A DNA stretch of 64,000 nt from Streptomyces solicavernae (GTDB lineage: Bacteria; Actinomycetota; Actinomycetes; Streptomycetales; Streptomycetaceae), in contig NZ_JASCIR010000032.1 of NCBI RefSeq assembly GCF_029968095.1, positions 1 through 64,000 on the forward strand. Direction: 5' to 3'. The position numbers and the translations under genes were made by a program. The number at the start of each line of letters is the position of its first letter. Positions within the stretch are counted from its first letter, which is position 1. The notes under the pieces were generated by a model. It was not told where the DNA came from. It worked only from the letters and a program-made list of their open reading frames with translations, and did not search any database. This document shows positions 1-8,308 of the stretch, piece by piece.

Positions 1-935
1 AGATCGGTGACGTGCGGGTGAAGTGGACCCGCGATCTCCCCTCTGTGCCGTCGTCGGTGACGCTGCTCAAGGACCGCTCCGGCCGGTACTGGGCTTCGTT
101 CGTGGTCGAGACTGACCCGGCCGACGACGTGTTGCCGCCCATCGACGGTGACCAGGGCATCGACCTCGGATTGACCCGCTTCGCGGTCCTGGCGGACGGC
201 TCGCACATCGCTAGCCCCCGCTACCTGCGCAGGGCGGAGAAGAAGCTGAAGAAGCGGCAGCGGGAGCTGTCGCGGAAGAAGAAGGGCAGCAACAACCGGG
301 ACAAGGCCCGGATCAAGGTCGCACGCGCTCACGCCCAGGTGGCCGATGCGCGCCGGAACTTCCATCACCAGTGGTCCCACAAGCTCACCAGCGAAAACCA
401 AGCGGTGTTTGCGGAGACCCTGAACGTGCGAGGACTGGCGCGGGGCCGACTGGCAAAGAGCGTGCACGACGCCGGATGGGCACAGTTCGTGTCCTTCCTG
501 GAGTACAAGGCGACACGGCGAGCGCGGCAGTTCGTCAAGGTCGCCCGCGACTTCCCCAGCTCACAGATCTGCTCCGCCTGCGGACACCGAGACGGCCCCA
601 AGCCGCTCAACGTCCGCGAATGGGTGTGCTCCGAGCCAACATGCCGCACCCGGCACGACCGGGACTGGAATGCGGGCAAGAACGTCCGATACGAAGGCCG
701 CCGCATCCTCGCGGCGACAGAACCACCCACCCCTGAACCGGGGGCCTCACGCCGGTAACGGCGGCGAGTAAACGCCTGCGGAGCGCACATAAGACCAAGG
801 GGTCGCCCTGGCAGCGCGCACAACCCCCACCCTGGTGGGGAGGAAACAGGAACTCACCCGAAGCGGGAGGACCTCACGGCGAGGACCACCCACAGACGGA
901 AAATCCTCGCCCTTCAGGACGACGGAAGAGGTTAA
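1..935 (+). mobile_element. IS200/IS605-family element, right part only (left end lies outside the window)
   Basis: The segment holds a TnpB reading frame that enters from the left edge, followed by about 175 non-coding bases with hairpins. It ends in the type of right end seen on IS605/IS1341 elements, an imperfect CTCGCC-TTCA-GG hairpin at 907-922. Just after TTAA at 932-935 an acetyltransferase reading frame resumes mid-protein, which fixes the right boundary to within a few bases of 935. No tnpA is visible; it could lie to the left or be absent. Such elements move as single strands and make no target duplication, in keeping with the clean junction. Confidence 0.8.
3..758 (+). CDS. tnpB: TnpB, RNA-guided nuclease of an IS605-type element, 5'-truncated by the window edge
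   Basis: The frame is open from the left edge to TAA at 756-758, so the true start is outside the window; about 250 residues are visible of a protein usually near 400. All three RuvC acidic motifs can be read: GIDLGLTRF (first Asp), FAETLNVRGL (Glu) and HDRDWNAGKNV (last Asp). Between the last two lies a zinc-ribbon with CSACG and a later C-x4-C pair. The basic stretch KKLKKRQRELSRKKKG is typical of the family. TnpB proteins are omega-RNA-guided DNA endonucleases that help retain the element. The visible part looks intact and probably active; the amino-terminal third cannot be judged. Confidence 0.9.
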   Translation: MGDVRVKWTRDLPSVPSSVTLLKDRSGRYWASFVVETDPADDVLPPIDGDQGIDLGLTRFAVLADGSHIASPRYLRRAEKKLKKRQRELSRKKKGSNNRDKARIKVARAHAQVADARRNFHHQWSHKLTSENQAVFAETLNVRGLARGRLAKSVHDAGWAQFVSFLEYKATRRARQFVKVARDFPSSQICSACGHRDGPKPLNVREWVCSEPTCRTRHDRDWNAGKNVRYEGRRILAATEPPTPEPGASRR

Positions 936-955
936 GAGGTCTTCGTACGGGAGCA
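760..955 (+). ncRNA. Probable omega-RNA (right-end RNA) of the TnpB element with its guide
   Basis: In this family the guide RNA is transcribed from the end of tnpB through the right end and uses the flanking DNA as guide. Here the 175 bases after the tnpB stop contain a stable CCCCAC-CCTG-GTGGGG hairpin (825-840) and the right-end hairpin (907-922). The element ends near 935, so the natural guide would be about 20 bases from 936, which is acetyltransferase coding sequence. The 5' end of the RNA is not visible and could lie inside tnpB. Existence is inferred from family biology plus the hairpins. Confidence 0.5.
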
Positions 956-1331
956 GGGCGTACCGGTGAACCTGGAGTACGACACGTACGACAAGGTCGC
1001 CGTGCATGTGCTGGCCATCGGGGACGACGGGGCGGCGCTCGGCACCGGGTGGCTGCTGCACGGCGCGGCGGCCGCGGAGAAGACCGGCGGCGACCCGGCC
1101 GTCGGCTCGCTCGGCCGGCTCGCCGTCACGTCGGCCGCGCGCGGGCTCGGCGTGGGGGCCGCGCTGGTGCGGGGCATCGAGGAGACGGCCGCTTCGCTCG
1201 GCCTGGCGGAGGTCGACCTGCACGCGCAGACGCGTGCGCTCGCCTTCTACGAACGTCTCGGATACGCGGCGTACGGCGGGGAGTTCCTGGACGCGGGGAT
1301 CGTGCACCGGGCGATGCGGCGGAAGCTGTAG
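936..1331 (+). pseudogene. GNAT-family N-acetyltransferase, 5' part cut off by the IS insertion
   Basis: The reading frame resumes directly after the element with EVFVREQGVPVNLEYD, which matches the interior of GNAT proteins of the type ...EVFVxEQGVPxxxEYD, so roughly the first 25-30 residues are missing. The acetyl-CoA loop SAARGLGVGAAL and the C-terminal YERLGYAAYGGEF motif are intact. An in-frame TAA from the element (933-935) precedes it, so no fusion with the element is possible. A GTG at 966 could restart translation, but this would lose the first strand and helix. The upstream fragment should lie left of the element, outside the window. Confidence 0.8.
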
Positions 1332-1341
1332 GGCGGTTGCG

Positions 1342-1356
1342 GGGGCGTAGCGCCCC
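1342..1356 (+). terminator. Possible weak hairpin terminator after the acetyltransferase remnant
   Basis: A GGGGCG-TAG-CGCCCC stem of 6 bp lies 10 bases after the acetyltransferase stop. It has no T-run and may be only a weak terminator. Confidence 0.35.
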
Positions 1357-1489
1357 GAGCAGGGGGACATGACCGGTTTTCCGGTTATGCGTGGCAGGCT
1401 TGAGGGCGCGTTCCCGAGCTCCGGGGGCGCGCCCGTGCGCCGTCCCGGCGGTGCCGGCGCCCGTCGTGCGCGCCTGGGAGGCCCTCGAA

Positions 1490-3076
1490 GTGGACCAGTT
1501 GGCCCTGCTGTTCGTCCTGCTCCTCGGGGCCGTGCTGAGCGTTCCGGTCGGGGCACGGCTCGGGCTGCCCGCGCCGGTGCTGATGACGCTGGTCGGGATC
1601 GTGCTGGCGCTCCTGGAGTTCGTGCCCAATGTCGAGATCCCGCCGGAGTTCATCCTTCCGCTCGTCCTGCCGCCGCTGCTCTACGCCTCCGTACAGCGCA
1701 CGTCCTGGCGGCAGTTCACCGCCAACCTCCGGCCGATTCTGCTGCTCGCGGTGGCCCTGGTCTTCGTCACGACGGCCGCGGTGGCGGTGGTGGCCGACGC
1801 CGTCGTGCCGGGGCTGCCGCTCGCCGCGGCCGTCGCGCTCGGGGCGCTCGTCGCGCCGCCCGACCCGGTCGCCGCCACCGCCGTCGCCGGTCAACTCGGG
1901 CTGCCCAGGCGGCTCGTGTCGATCCTGGAGGGCGAGGGCCTGTTCAATGACGTCACCGCGATCGTGCTGTACCACGTGGCGATCGCCGCTGCCGTCAGCG
2001 GCTCCTTCTCGGTGCCGGCGGCCGCCCTGGACTTCCTGCTGTCGGCGGTCGTCGCGCTCGCCGTCGGCCTCGCCATCGGCTGGGCCGCCAACAAGCTGAT
2101 GGACTTCCTCGGCGACGCCACCCTCCAGGTCGGCCTGACCCTCCTCGTGCCGTTCGTCGCGTACGTGCTCGCCGAGGAGCTGAAGGGCTCCGGGGTGCTG
2201 GCGGTCCTGGTCACCGCGCTGTTCCTGGCGGAGTACGCGACCGACGCGGACGACGTGATGGGGCGGCTCGCCGGGCGCACGTTCTGGGAGGTCGTCGACA
2301 CCCTCGTCACCGGGATCGCCTTCGGGCTCATCGGCCTCGAACTGCACAACGCCGTCAGGACCGCGTCCGGCCGCTGGGGCGAACTCCTCGGCTGGGCCGC
2401 GGCCGTCACCGCGGTGGTCGTCCTCGTACGGCTGCTGTGGCTGCTGCCCGCCACCTGGATCGCCAAGCGGCTGCACCACAGGCGGGACTACGACGAGGAG
2501 ATCCCGGTCAGCTGGCGGGAGACCGTCATCATGTGGTGGTCCGGGATGCGGGGCGTGGCGTCCGTGGCGCTCGCCCTCGCCATCCCGCTCACGACGGACG
2601 ACGGGAAGGCCTTCCCCGTACGCGAAGAGATCATCTTCATCGCGTTCGGGGTCATCATGACCACCCTCGTCCTGCAGGGGCTCACGCTGCCCTGGCTCGT
2701 ACGGAAGCTCGGGGTCGAGGCGGACGCCGAGGCCGAGGAGGCCTTCGAGAAGGAACTCGCGATCCGGGCGGCGAAGGCCGCGAAGCGGCGGCTCAGGGAG
2801 ATCCAGGAGGTGGAGGAGCTGCCGGACGAGTTCGCCGAGCAACTGGCCCGCCGCGCCTACGACATCGGGGCCCGGATCAGCCCCGACATGGTCGACGAGG
2901 ACCGCAGGGCGGCGTACGTGAAGCGCAGTGCGTGGGCGAAGCGGGTACGGCGGATCCAGGGCGAGATGATGAGTGCCGCGCGGCATGAGGTGCTGGCGGC
3001 GCGGAACGAGCACGGTTCCGATCCGGAGATCGTGGACCGAGTGTTGCGGCACCTGGACGTTCGCAGTCTGCGCTGA
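1490..3076 (+). CDS. CPA1-family Na+/H+ antiporter
   Basis: This is a cation/proton antiporter of the NhaP/CPA1 type, exchanging cytoplasmic Na+ or K+ for protons across the membrane. About twelve hydrophobic helices fill the first 420 residues. The family hallmarks are the APPDPVAATAV motif and the EGEGLFNDVTAIVLYHVA helix with the Asn-Asp pair that binds the cation; a basic MRGVASVALALAIP helix follows. The last 110 residues form a charged cytoplasmic tail. I chose GTG 1490 (528 aa) because GGGAGG sits 8 bases upstream and the first helix begins at once; a longer frame from 1391 would add a non-membrane leader. The gene is monocistronic and convergent with mscS. Confidence 0.93.
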   Translation: MDQLALLFVLLLGAVLSVPVGARLGLPAPVLMTLVGIVLALLEFVPNVEIPPEFILPLVLPPLLYASVQRTSWRQFTANLRPILLLAVALVFVTTAAVAVVADAVVPGLPLAAAVALGALVAPPDPVAATAVAGQLGLPRRLVSILEGEGLFNDVTAIVLYHVAIAAAVSGSFSVPAAALDFLLSAVVALAVGLAIGWAANKLMDFLGDATLQVGLTLLVPFVAYVLAEELKGSGVLAVLVTALFLAEYATDADDVMGRLAGRTFWEVVDTLVTGIAFGLIGLELHNAVRTASGRWGELLGWAAAVTAVVVLVRLLWLLPATWIAKRLHHRRDYDEEIPVSWRETVIMWWSGMRGVASVALALAIPLTTDDGKAFPVREEIIFIAFGVIMTTLVLQGLTLPWLVRKLGVEADAEAEEAFEKELAIRAAKAAKRRLREIQEVEELPDEFAEQLARRAYDIGARISPDMVDEDRRAAYVKRSAWAKRVRRIQGEMMSAARHEVLAARNEHGSDPEIVDRVLRHLDVRSLR

Positions 3077-3102
3077 GGTCACGCCGGGCCGAACAGCCGC
3101 CC

Positions 3103-3153
3103 CCGGCCTGACCTCACTCCCGGCCTGACCTCACTCCCGGTCTGACCTCACCC
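3103..3153. repeat. Three tandem copies of a 17-bp unit between convergent genes
   Basis: The unit CCCGGCCTGACCTCACT is repeated at 3103-3119, 3120-3136 and, with two changes, 3137-3153. The last copy contains the stop codon of the leftward mscS gene. No clear terminator hairpin is seen in the 71 bases between the two convergent genes. Confidence 0.85.
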
Positions 3154-4236
3154 CCGGCCCGTCCGCAGCTCCGGCTCCGGCTCGTTGGGGTGCTTCACCG
3201 GCGGCGGAAGCGGTGCCGAGGTGGTCGCGATGTGCGGCAGCGCGTACGGGTGGTGCTCCGTGAGCCAGCGGATCAGCTGTTCGCGGACCGTGACCCGGAC
3301 CGTCCAGATGTCGTCCGCGTCCTTCGCCGTGCCCAGGGCGCGGACCTGCATCGTGGACGGGGTCGTGTCCGTGACCGCGAGCCCCCAGTCGCGGCCGTCC
3401 CAGGCCGGGCACTCGCGCAGGATGTCGTGCAGCTTCTCCCGCATTTCCGGCAACGGCGCCCGGTGGTCCAGGTGGAAGAAGACCGTGCCGGTCATCTGGG
3501 CGCCGCCGCGCGACCAGTTCTCGAACGGCTTCGACGTGAAGTACGAGACCGGCATGGTGATCCGGCGGTCGTCCCAGGTGCGGACGGTCAGGAACGTCAG
3601 GGTGATCTCGTCGATCGTGCCCCACTCGCCGTCCACGACCACCGTGTCACCGAGCCGCACCATGTCGCCGAACGCGATCTGCAGCCCGGCGAAGAGGTTG
3701 CCGAGCGTGGACTGGGCGGCGATGCCCGCGACGATGCCGAGCACCCCGGCCGAGGCAAGGAGCGAGGCGCCCGCCGTGCGCATCGCGGGGAACGTGAGAA
3801 GCATCGCCGCGGCCGCCACCACCCCGACGACGGCCGTCACCACGCGCTGGATCAGCGTCACCTGCGTACGCACCCGGCGCACCCGGGCCCGGTCGTGCTG
3901 CGTGGCCGCGTACCGCGCGTACGACGCGTCGGCGACCGCCACCGCGACCCGCACCACCAGCCAGGCGGCGGAGGCGATGAGGGTCAGGGCGAGGATGTGC
4001 GTGACGCCGTCCCGATGGGCCGTGAGCAGCCCGGACCGGTCGTGCGAGGCGAGCAGCACGGCCGTGCCGAGGACCAGTTGGAGAGGCAGGCGGCAGCGGC
4101 GGAGCAGATCCCAGAGCGGGGTCTCCGGGTGGCGGGCGTCGACCCGCTGCAACGCGCGGTCCACCAGCCAGCCGACGGCCAGCGTGAGGACGACCGTGCC
4201 ACCGAGGACGATCAGCGGACGCAGTACGTTCTCCAT
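3148..4236 (-). CDS. MscS-family small-conductance mechanosensitive channel
   Basis: The 362-aa product has four to five hydrophobic segments in its first 210 residues. The MscS pore helix and beta domain follow: SAGVLGIVAGIAAQSTLGNLFAGLQIAF, then DMVRLGDTVVVDGEWGTIDEITLTF. These are the signature of channels that open on membrane tension and release solutes during hypo-osmotic shock. The start at 4236 (ATG) has no ribosome site, but a TACCCT box (minus strand, 4244-4249) lies 7 bases before it, which fits a leaderless transcript. The gene is divergent from the hydrolase at 4273. The C-terminal 30 residues are proline-rich and specific to this protein. Confidence 0.93.
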   Translation of the reverse strand: MENVLRPLIVLGGTVVLTLAVGWLVDRALQRVDARHPETPLWDLLRRCRLPLQLVLGTAVLLASHDRSGLLTAHRDGVTHILALTLIASAAWLVVRVAVAVADASYARYAATQHDRARVRRVRTQVTLIQRVVTAVVGVVAAAAMLLTFPAMRTAGASLLASAGVLGIVAGIAAQSTLGNLFAGLQIAFGDMVRLGDTVVVDGEWGTIDEITLTFLTVRTWDDRRITMPVSYFTSKPFENWSRGGAQMTGTVFFHLDHRAPLPEMREKLHDILRECPAWDGRDWGLAVTDTTPSTMQVRALGTAKDADDIWTVRVTVREQLIRWLTEHHPYALPHIATTSAPLPPPVKHPNEPEPELRTGRG

Positions 4237-4243
4237 GCGTCCG

Positions 4244-4266
4244 AGGGTAAGTGCGCCTGGCACGAT
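4244..4266. promoter_or_regulatory. Face-to-face leaderless promoters of mscS (minus) and the hydrolase (plus)
   Basis: On the minus strand TACCCT (plus 4244-4249) is 7 nt before the mscS ATG. On the plus strand CACGAT (4261-4266) is 6 nt before the hydrolase ATG. The two -10 boxes are only 11 bp apart, so each -35 region would overlap the other gene's start. Confidence 0.55.
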
Positions 4267-4272
4267 GGACGC

Positions 4273-4842
4273 ATGGACATCATGCTTTTCCACTCGGCGC
4301 AGGGCCTGCGCCCGGCCGTGCACGCCGCGGCCGACCGGCTGCGCGCCGCCGGGCACGAGGTGCACGTGCCCGACCTCTACGACGGGCGGACCGCCGACAC
4401 CGTCGAGGAGGGGATGAAGATCAAGGAGGAGATCGGCTCGGACGAGCTGCTCCGCCGCGCCGTCGCCGCCTCCGCTCCGCACTCCGAACGCGGGCTGCTG
4501 TACGCCGGGTTCTCGCTCGGCGGCTCCCTCGCGCAGAACCTCGCGCTCGCCGACGAGAAGGCCCGCGGGCTGCTTCTGCTGCACGGCACCTCGGACATCG
4601 CGGACGGGGCGACGGTGGACGACCTGCCGGTGCAGCTGCACGTCGCCGACCCGGACCCGTTCGAGCCGCACGACTGGCTGAACGCGTGGTACCTGCGGAT
4701 GCGCCGGGCAGGGGCGGACGTCGAGGTGTTCCGGTACGCGGGCGCAGGCCACCTCTACACGGACCCGGACCTGCCGGACTTCGATTCCGAGGCGGCCGAG
4801 CAGACGTGGCGGGTGGCGCTGGGGTTCGTCGAGTCCCTGTAG
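4273..4842 (+). CDS. Dienelactone hydrolase-family alpha/beta hydrolase
   Basis: A 189-aa single-domain alpha/beta hydrolase of the dienelactone hydrolase type. It begins with MDIMLFHSAQGLRPA and DLYDGRT. The nucleophile-elbow region reads YAGFSLGGSLAQ, where Ser sits in GFSLGG rather than the Cys of true dienelactone hydrolases. The acid and base candidates lie in ADPDPFEPHDW and GAGHLY (His). This suggests an esterase or thioesterase of unknown substrate. ATG 4273 is preceded by CACGAT at 4261-4266 and no ribosome site, which again fits a leaderless mRNA. It is divergent from mscS with only 36 bp between starts and convergent with the kinase gene, which ends 5 bp away. Confidence 0.88.
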   Translation: MDIMLFHSAQGLRPAVHAAADRLRAAGHEVHVPDLYDGRTADTVEEGMKIKEEIGSDELLRRAVAASAPHSERGLLYAGFSLGGSLAQNLALADEKARGLLLLHGTSDIADGATVDDLPVQLHVADPDPFEPHDWLNAWYLRMRRAGADVEVFRYAGAGHLYTDPDLPDFDSEAAEQTWRVALGFVESL

Positions 4843-4847
4843 GCGGG

Positions 4848-6500
4848 TCAGTCGCGCGTGCAGCGGCCCGTCGGGTTCGCGGCGGGCGGGCGGCACTGCA
4901 GCGGGAAGTCGGCCCGGTCGCGGCTCAGGTACCGGCCGACGCAGGTTTTGGGCGTCGTCCGGCCGAGGGCCGCGCAGTGCCGGAGCGCCGCCCGGCCGCT
5001 GGAGAACGGGCCGGGCGCGTAGATCACCCAGTAACCCGGCCTGAGCGAGGCGTAGTTGTCGCTGCGCACAAAGCGGGCGTTCGGCACCGTCTCGCGGATC
5101 TTCGCGACGCGCCGGTCGCGGGCCGCCGTGCCCGTGGAGACCGGCTCCGAGAAGAGCTGGGCGACCCAGCTGCCGGAGGCCGGAGGCGGCTTCTGCGTAC
5201 GACTGGGCTTGCGCGTGGGCTGCTTCGGCTTTGCCGGGTTCGCCGGCTTCTTGGTGCGGTCCGGACCGGCGCCGCCGGCGGGGGACTTGGTGGGGCCGGG
5301 CCCGGCGGTGCGGCTCTGCTCCGGTCCGCCGCCCCCGGCCCGTTCGCCCTCGCCGCCGGGGTCGCCCAGGGCGAACAGCAGGGCCGTGCCCGCGACCAGC
5401 GCGACGGCGAGGCCGATCACCGCCACGAGCACCGGCGTACGGCTCCGCCCGCCCGGCTGCTGCTGCCGCGTCTGCGGGGGCGGCGCCGCCTCCCCGTACG
5501 GGTACACGTACGGGGACGTCTGCCCGTACTCGCCCGGTTCGGCCCGGCCCGGGAGCGGCACGGGGCGCGGGCTGTCCACGGCGGTGGGCGGCGGGGGCGG
5601 CGTCGGCGCGTACGAGGTCCGGGTCGGCTGGGACGCCAGGGCGGCGGCGGTGCCCGACTCCACCTGGCCGAGCAGTGCGTCCAGGCGGGCCGCGTCGGGC
5701 CGGGCGGCCGGGTCCCGGACGAGCAGGGCGGCCAGGACCGGCGCGAGCGGGCCCGAGCGGACGGGCGGCGGCACCGGCTCGTCGAGCACCGCGGCCAGGG
5801 TGGCGAGCGTGGTGGCCCGGCGCAGCGGACTGACGCCCTCCACCGCCACGTACAGGACCAGGCCCAGGGACCAGAGGTCGGAGGCCGGGTCGTCGTCGGT
5901 GCCGCGGATGCGCTCCGGGGCGATGTACTCGGGGGAACCGATCAGGTCGCCGGTGGCGGTCAGCGAGGACGTGCCCTGGAGTGCGGCGATGCCGAAGTCG
6001 GTGAGGACCGCGCTGCCGTCTTCGCGCAGCATCACGTTGGCGGGCTTCACGTCCCGGTGCTGGATGCCCGCGGCGTGCGCGGCGCGCAGCGCGGAGAGCA
6101 CCTGGCGGCCGAGGCGAGCGGCCTCGCGCGGGTCCAACGGCCCCTGGGCGAGCCGGTCTTGAAGGGTGTGGCCGGGCAGCAGCTCCATCACGAGCCACGG
6201 GTGGCCTTCCACCGCCGCGTCCACGATGTGGTGGATGGTGACCACGTGCGGATGGCTGAGCCGGGCCAGCGCGCGGGCCTCGCGCAGGACCCGCTCGCGC
6301 AGCACCCGGTCCGCGTCGGCGCCCGCCTCCGGGGACTGGGCCGGGTCGGGGGAGCGGACCTCCTTCAGGGCCACCTCGCGGTGCAGCACCGTGTCGCGCG
6401 CCCGCCACACGGTGCCCATGCCGCCGCTGCCGAGCCGCTCGATCAGCTCGAAGCGTCCGTCGACGACTCTGTTGTGGGCCGCGCCCCCGTCCCCGTTCAT
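4848..6500 (-). CDS. Transmembrane Ser/Thr protein kinase (PknB type) with extracytoplasmic tail
   Basis: A 550-aa Hanks-type kinase. The catalytic domain (about residues 15-275) shows the glycine loop LGSGGMGTVW, the lysine in VALKEV, the catalytic loop HRDVKPANV, DFG in DFGIAALQ and SPEYIAPE. A Pro-rich juxtamembrane stretch follows, then one membrane helix (VLVAVIGLAVALVAGTALLF), a Gly/Lys/Pro linker and an extracellular domain of about 120 residues with four Cys that could form disulphides. It has no PASTA repeats. ATG 6500 lies 5 bases after the phosphatase stop and lacks its own ribosome site, so it is probably co-translated with phoD. Confidence 0.93.
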   Translation of the reverse strand: MNGDGGAAHNRVVDGRFELIERLGSGGMGTVWRARDTVLHREVALKEVRSPDPAQSPEAGADADRVLRERVLREARALARLSHPHVVTIHHIVDAAVEGHPWLVMELLPGHTLQDRLAQGPLDPREAARLGRQVLSALRAAHAAGIQHRDVKPANVMLREDGSAVLTDFGIAALQGTSSLTATGDLIGSPEYIAPERIRGTDDDPASDLWSLGLVLYVAVEGVSPLRRATTLATLAAVLDEPVPPPVRSGPLAPVLAALLVRDPAARPDAARLDALLGQVESGTAAALASQPTRTSYAPTPPPPPTAVDSPRPVPLPGRAEPGEYGQTSPYVYPYGEAAPPPQTRQQQPGGRSRTPVLVAVIGLAVALVAGTALLFALGDPGGEGERAGGGGPEQSRTAGPGPTKSPAGGAGPDRTKKPANPAKPKQPTRKPSRTQKPPPASGSWVAQLFSEPVSTGTAARDRRVAKIRETVPNARFVRSDNYASLRPGYWVIYAPGPFSSGRAALRHCAALGRTTPKTCVGRYLSRDRADFPLQCRPPAANPTGRCTRD

Positions 6501-6505
6501 GCGGA

Positions 6506-8305
6506 TCAGCGTACGGGCTGCTCCGCGCGCTCCACCCGCTGCGTGCCCGAAAGCGTCCGGTACGAGCGGATCCAGGACGAGGTCGCGTCCCGGTCGGCCT
6601 TGTCGGACAGCGCGTAGTAGTCCATCTGCGAGCGCTCGGCGGTGACGTCGAGGACGCCGTAGCCGTGCGAGTCCATGTCGAGCCAATTCACATGCCGGTT
6701 GGCGGCCCTGACCGCGCCCGCCGCGACGAGGGACACGGTCTGCGGGGCGACGTGCAGGATGTCGTCGAGGTTGTCCGAGGTCACCGAGGTGACGACGAAC
6801 TCGGTGGCGGCGCTCTGCGACAGCGGGTACGTGGCGGCCTTCACCGGCACGTCGTTCGCCCAGGCCATGTGGATGTCGCCGGTCAGGAAGACGGTGTCGC
6901 GGATGCCCAGGTCGGTGAGGTGGGCGAGGAGTTCCCTGCGGTCGTCGGTGTAGCCGTCCCACTGGTCGACGTTGACCGCAAGACCCCCCTTGGGCAGCCC
7001 CAGCAACTCCGCCAGCGGGCCGAGCAGATGGGCCGGTACGGAGCCGAAGGCCACCGGCGAGATCATCACCGAGGTGCCGACCAGCTTCCACTGGGCCCGG
7101 GACGCGGCAAGACCCTTCTTGAGCCAGTCGAGCTGGGCGCGTCCGGTGAGGGTGCGCTCCGGGTCGTCCACGTCGCCGTTGCCGACCGTCGTCTGCTGGG
7201 AGCGGAACGAGCGCAGGTCGAGCAGGTGCAGGTCGGCCAGGCTGCCGTAGCGGATGCGGCGGTAGACGGTGCCCTCGGTGGCGGGGCGGACCGGCATCCA
7301 CTCGAAGTAGGCCTGCTTGGCGGCGGCTTGGCGTGCGGACCAGTCGCCCTCGGTGCCCGGCGTGTGGTTCTCGGCGCCGCCCGACCAGGTGTCGTTGGCG
7401 ATCTCGTGGTCGTCCCAGATCGCTATCACGGGGTGGCGGGCGTGCAGGGCCTGGAGGTCGGGGTCGGTCTTGTAATGGCCGTGCCGGGTGCGGTAGTCGG
7501 CGAGCGAGACGATCTCGTGCAGCGGTGCGTGCTGCCGGATCACGTCCTCGTCGACGGGGTAGCCGCCGGACGCGTACTCGTAGAGGTAGTCGCCGAGGTG
7601 CAGGACCGCGTCCAGGTCGGGGCGGTCGGCGAGATGGCGGTACGCGGAGAACCAGCCGGCCTCCCAGTTGGCGCAGGACACCACGCCGAACCGGACGCCC
7701 GGCGCCGTCGCGCCGTGGGCGGGGGTGGTGCGGGTGCGGCCTACGGGGGAGACGACGGGGGAGGCCTTGGGGGAGCCCTCGGAGGGGTTTTCGGGGGCGC
7801 CCTCGGAGGAGGCCGCACTGCCCGCTGTGAAGCGGAAGTAATAGTCGGTCGCAGGGCGCAGGCCCCTTACATCGGCCTTCACGGTGTGGTCGGCCGCCGC
7901 ACGCGCGGTGACGGATCCGCTCGCCGCGAGCCGGTTGAAGTCCCGGTCCTCGGACACCTCCCAACGCACCGCCGTGTCGGGCCCCTTGCCCGAGCCGGGC
8001 ACGGCCTCGGCGGTCGGCGTCACCCGGGTCCAGAGCAGGACCCCGTCGGGCAGGGGATCGCCGGAGGCGACGCCGTGCCGGAAGGCGGGGCGGTTCTCGG
8101 CGGCGTGGGCGAGGGGCGTGGCCGTGAGCGGGGCGGCCGCGAGCGGGACGACGACCGCGGTGGCCGCGGCGGCCTTGACGACCGTGCGGCGCCCCGGAGT
8201 TGACGGCGAGGGGCTCGTGGCCCGAGGGCTTGTGGCCTGGGGGCTCGTGGCCCGAGGGCTCGTGGTCTGGGGGCCCGTGGTCTGGCTGGGGATTCTACTG
8301 GTCAC
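6506..8305 (-). CDS. phoD: Secreted PhoD-like alkaline phosphatase, Tat-exported
   Basis: A 599-aa PhoD-family metallophosphatase. The N-terminus has a Ser/Thr/Pro repeat, then a Tat-type signal (GRRTVVKAAAATAVVVPLAA) ending near AHA. The metal-site motifs are visible: SCANWEAGW, HLGDYLYEY, WDDHEIANDTW and TGDIHMAWAND. The family hydrolyses phosphate esters outside the cell, often under phosphate limitation. The GTG start at 8305 has no ribosome site. TAATCT on the minus strand lies 8 nt before it, inside a perfect inverted repeat. The kinase gene follows after 5 bases, so the pair is probably one operon. The N-terminal repeat (five 15-bp units, about 8211-8285) is unusual ahead of a Tat signal. 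Confidence 0.92.
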   Translation of the reverse strand: MTSRIPSQTTGPQTTSPRATSPQATSPRATSPSPSTPGRRTVVKAAAATAVVVPLAAAPLTATPLAHAAENRPAFRHGVASGDPLPDGVLLWTRVTPTAEAVPGSGKGPDTAVRWEVSEDRDFNRLAASGSVTARAAADHTVKADVRGLRPATDYYFRFTAGSAASSEGAPENPSEGSPKASPVVSPVGRTRTTPAHGATAPGVRFGVVSCANWEAGWFSAYRHLADRPDLDAVLHLGDYLYEYASGGYPVDEDVIRQHAPLHEIVSLADYRTRHGHYKTDPDLQALHARHPVIAIWDDHEIANDTWSGGAENHTPGTEGDWSARQAAAKQAYFEWMPVRPATEGTVYRRIRYGSLADLHLLDLRSFRSQQTTVGNGDVDDPERTLTGRAQLDWLKKGLAASRAQWKLVGTSVMISPVAFGSVPAHLLGPLAELLGLPKGGLAVNVDQWDGYTDDRRELLAHLTDLGIRDTVFLTGDIHMAWANDVPVKAATYPLSQSAATEFVVTSVTSDNLDDILHVAPQTVSLVAAGAVRAANRHVNWLDMDSHGYGVLDVTAERSQMDYYALSDKADRDATSSWIRSYRTLSGTQRVERAEQPVR

Positions 8306-8308
8306 AAT

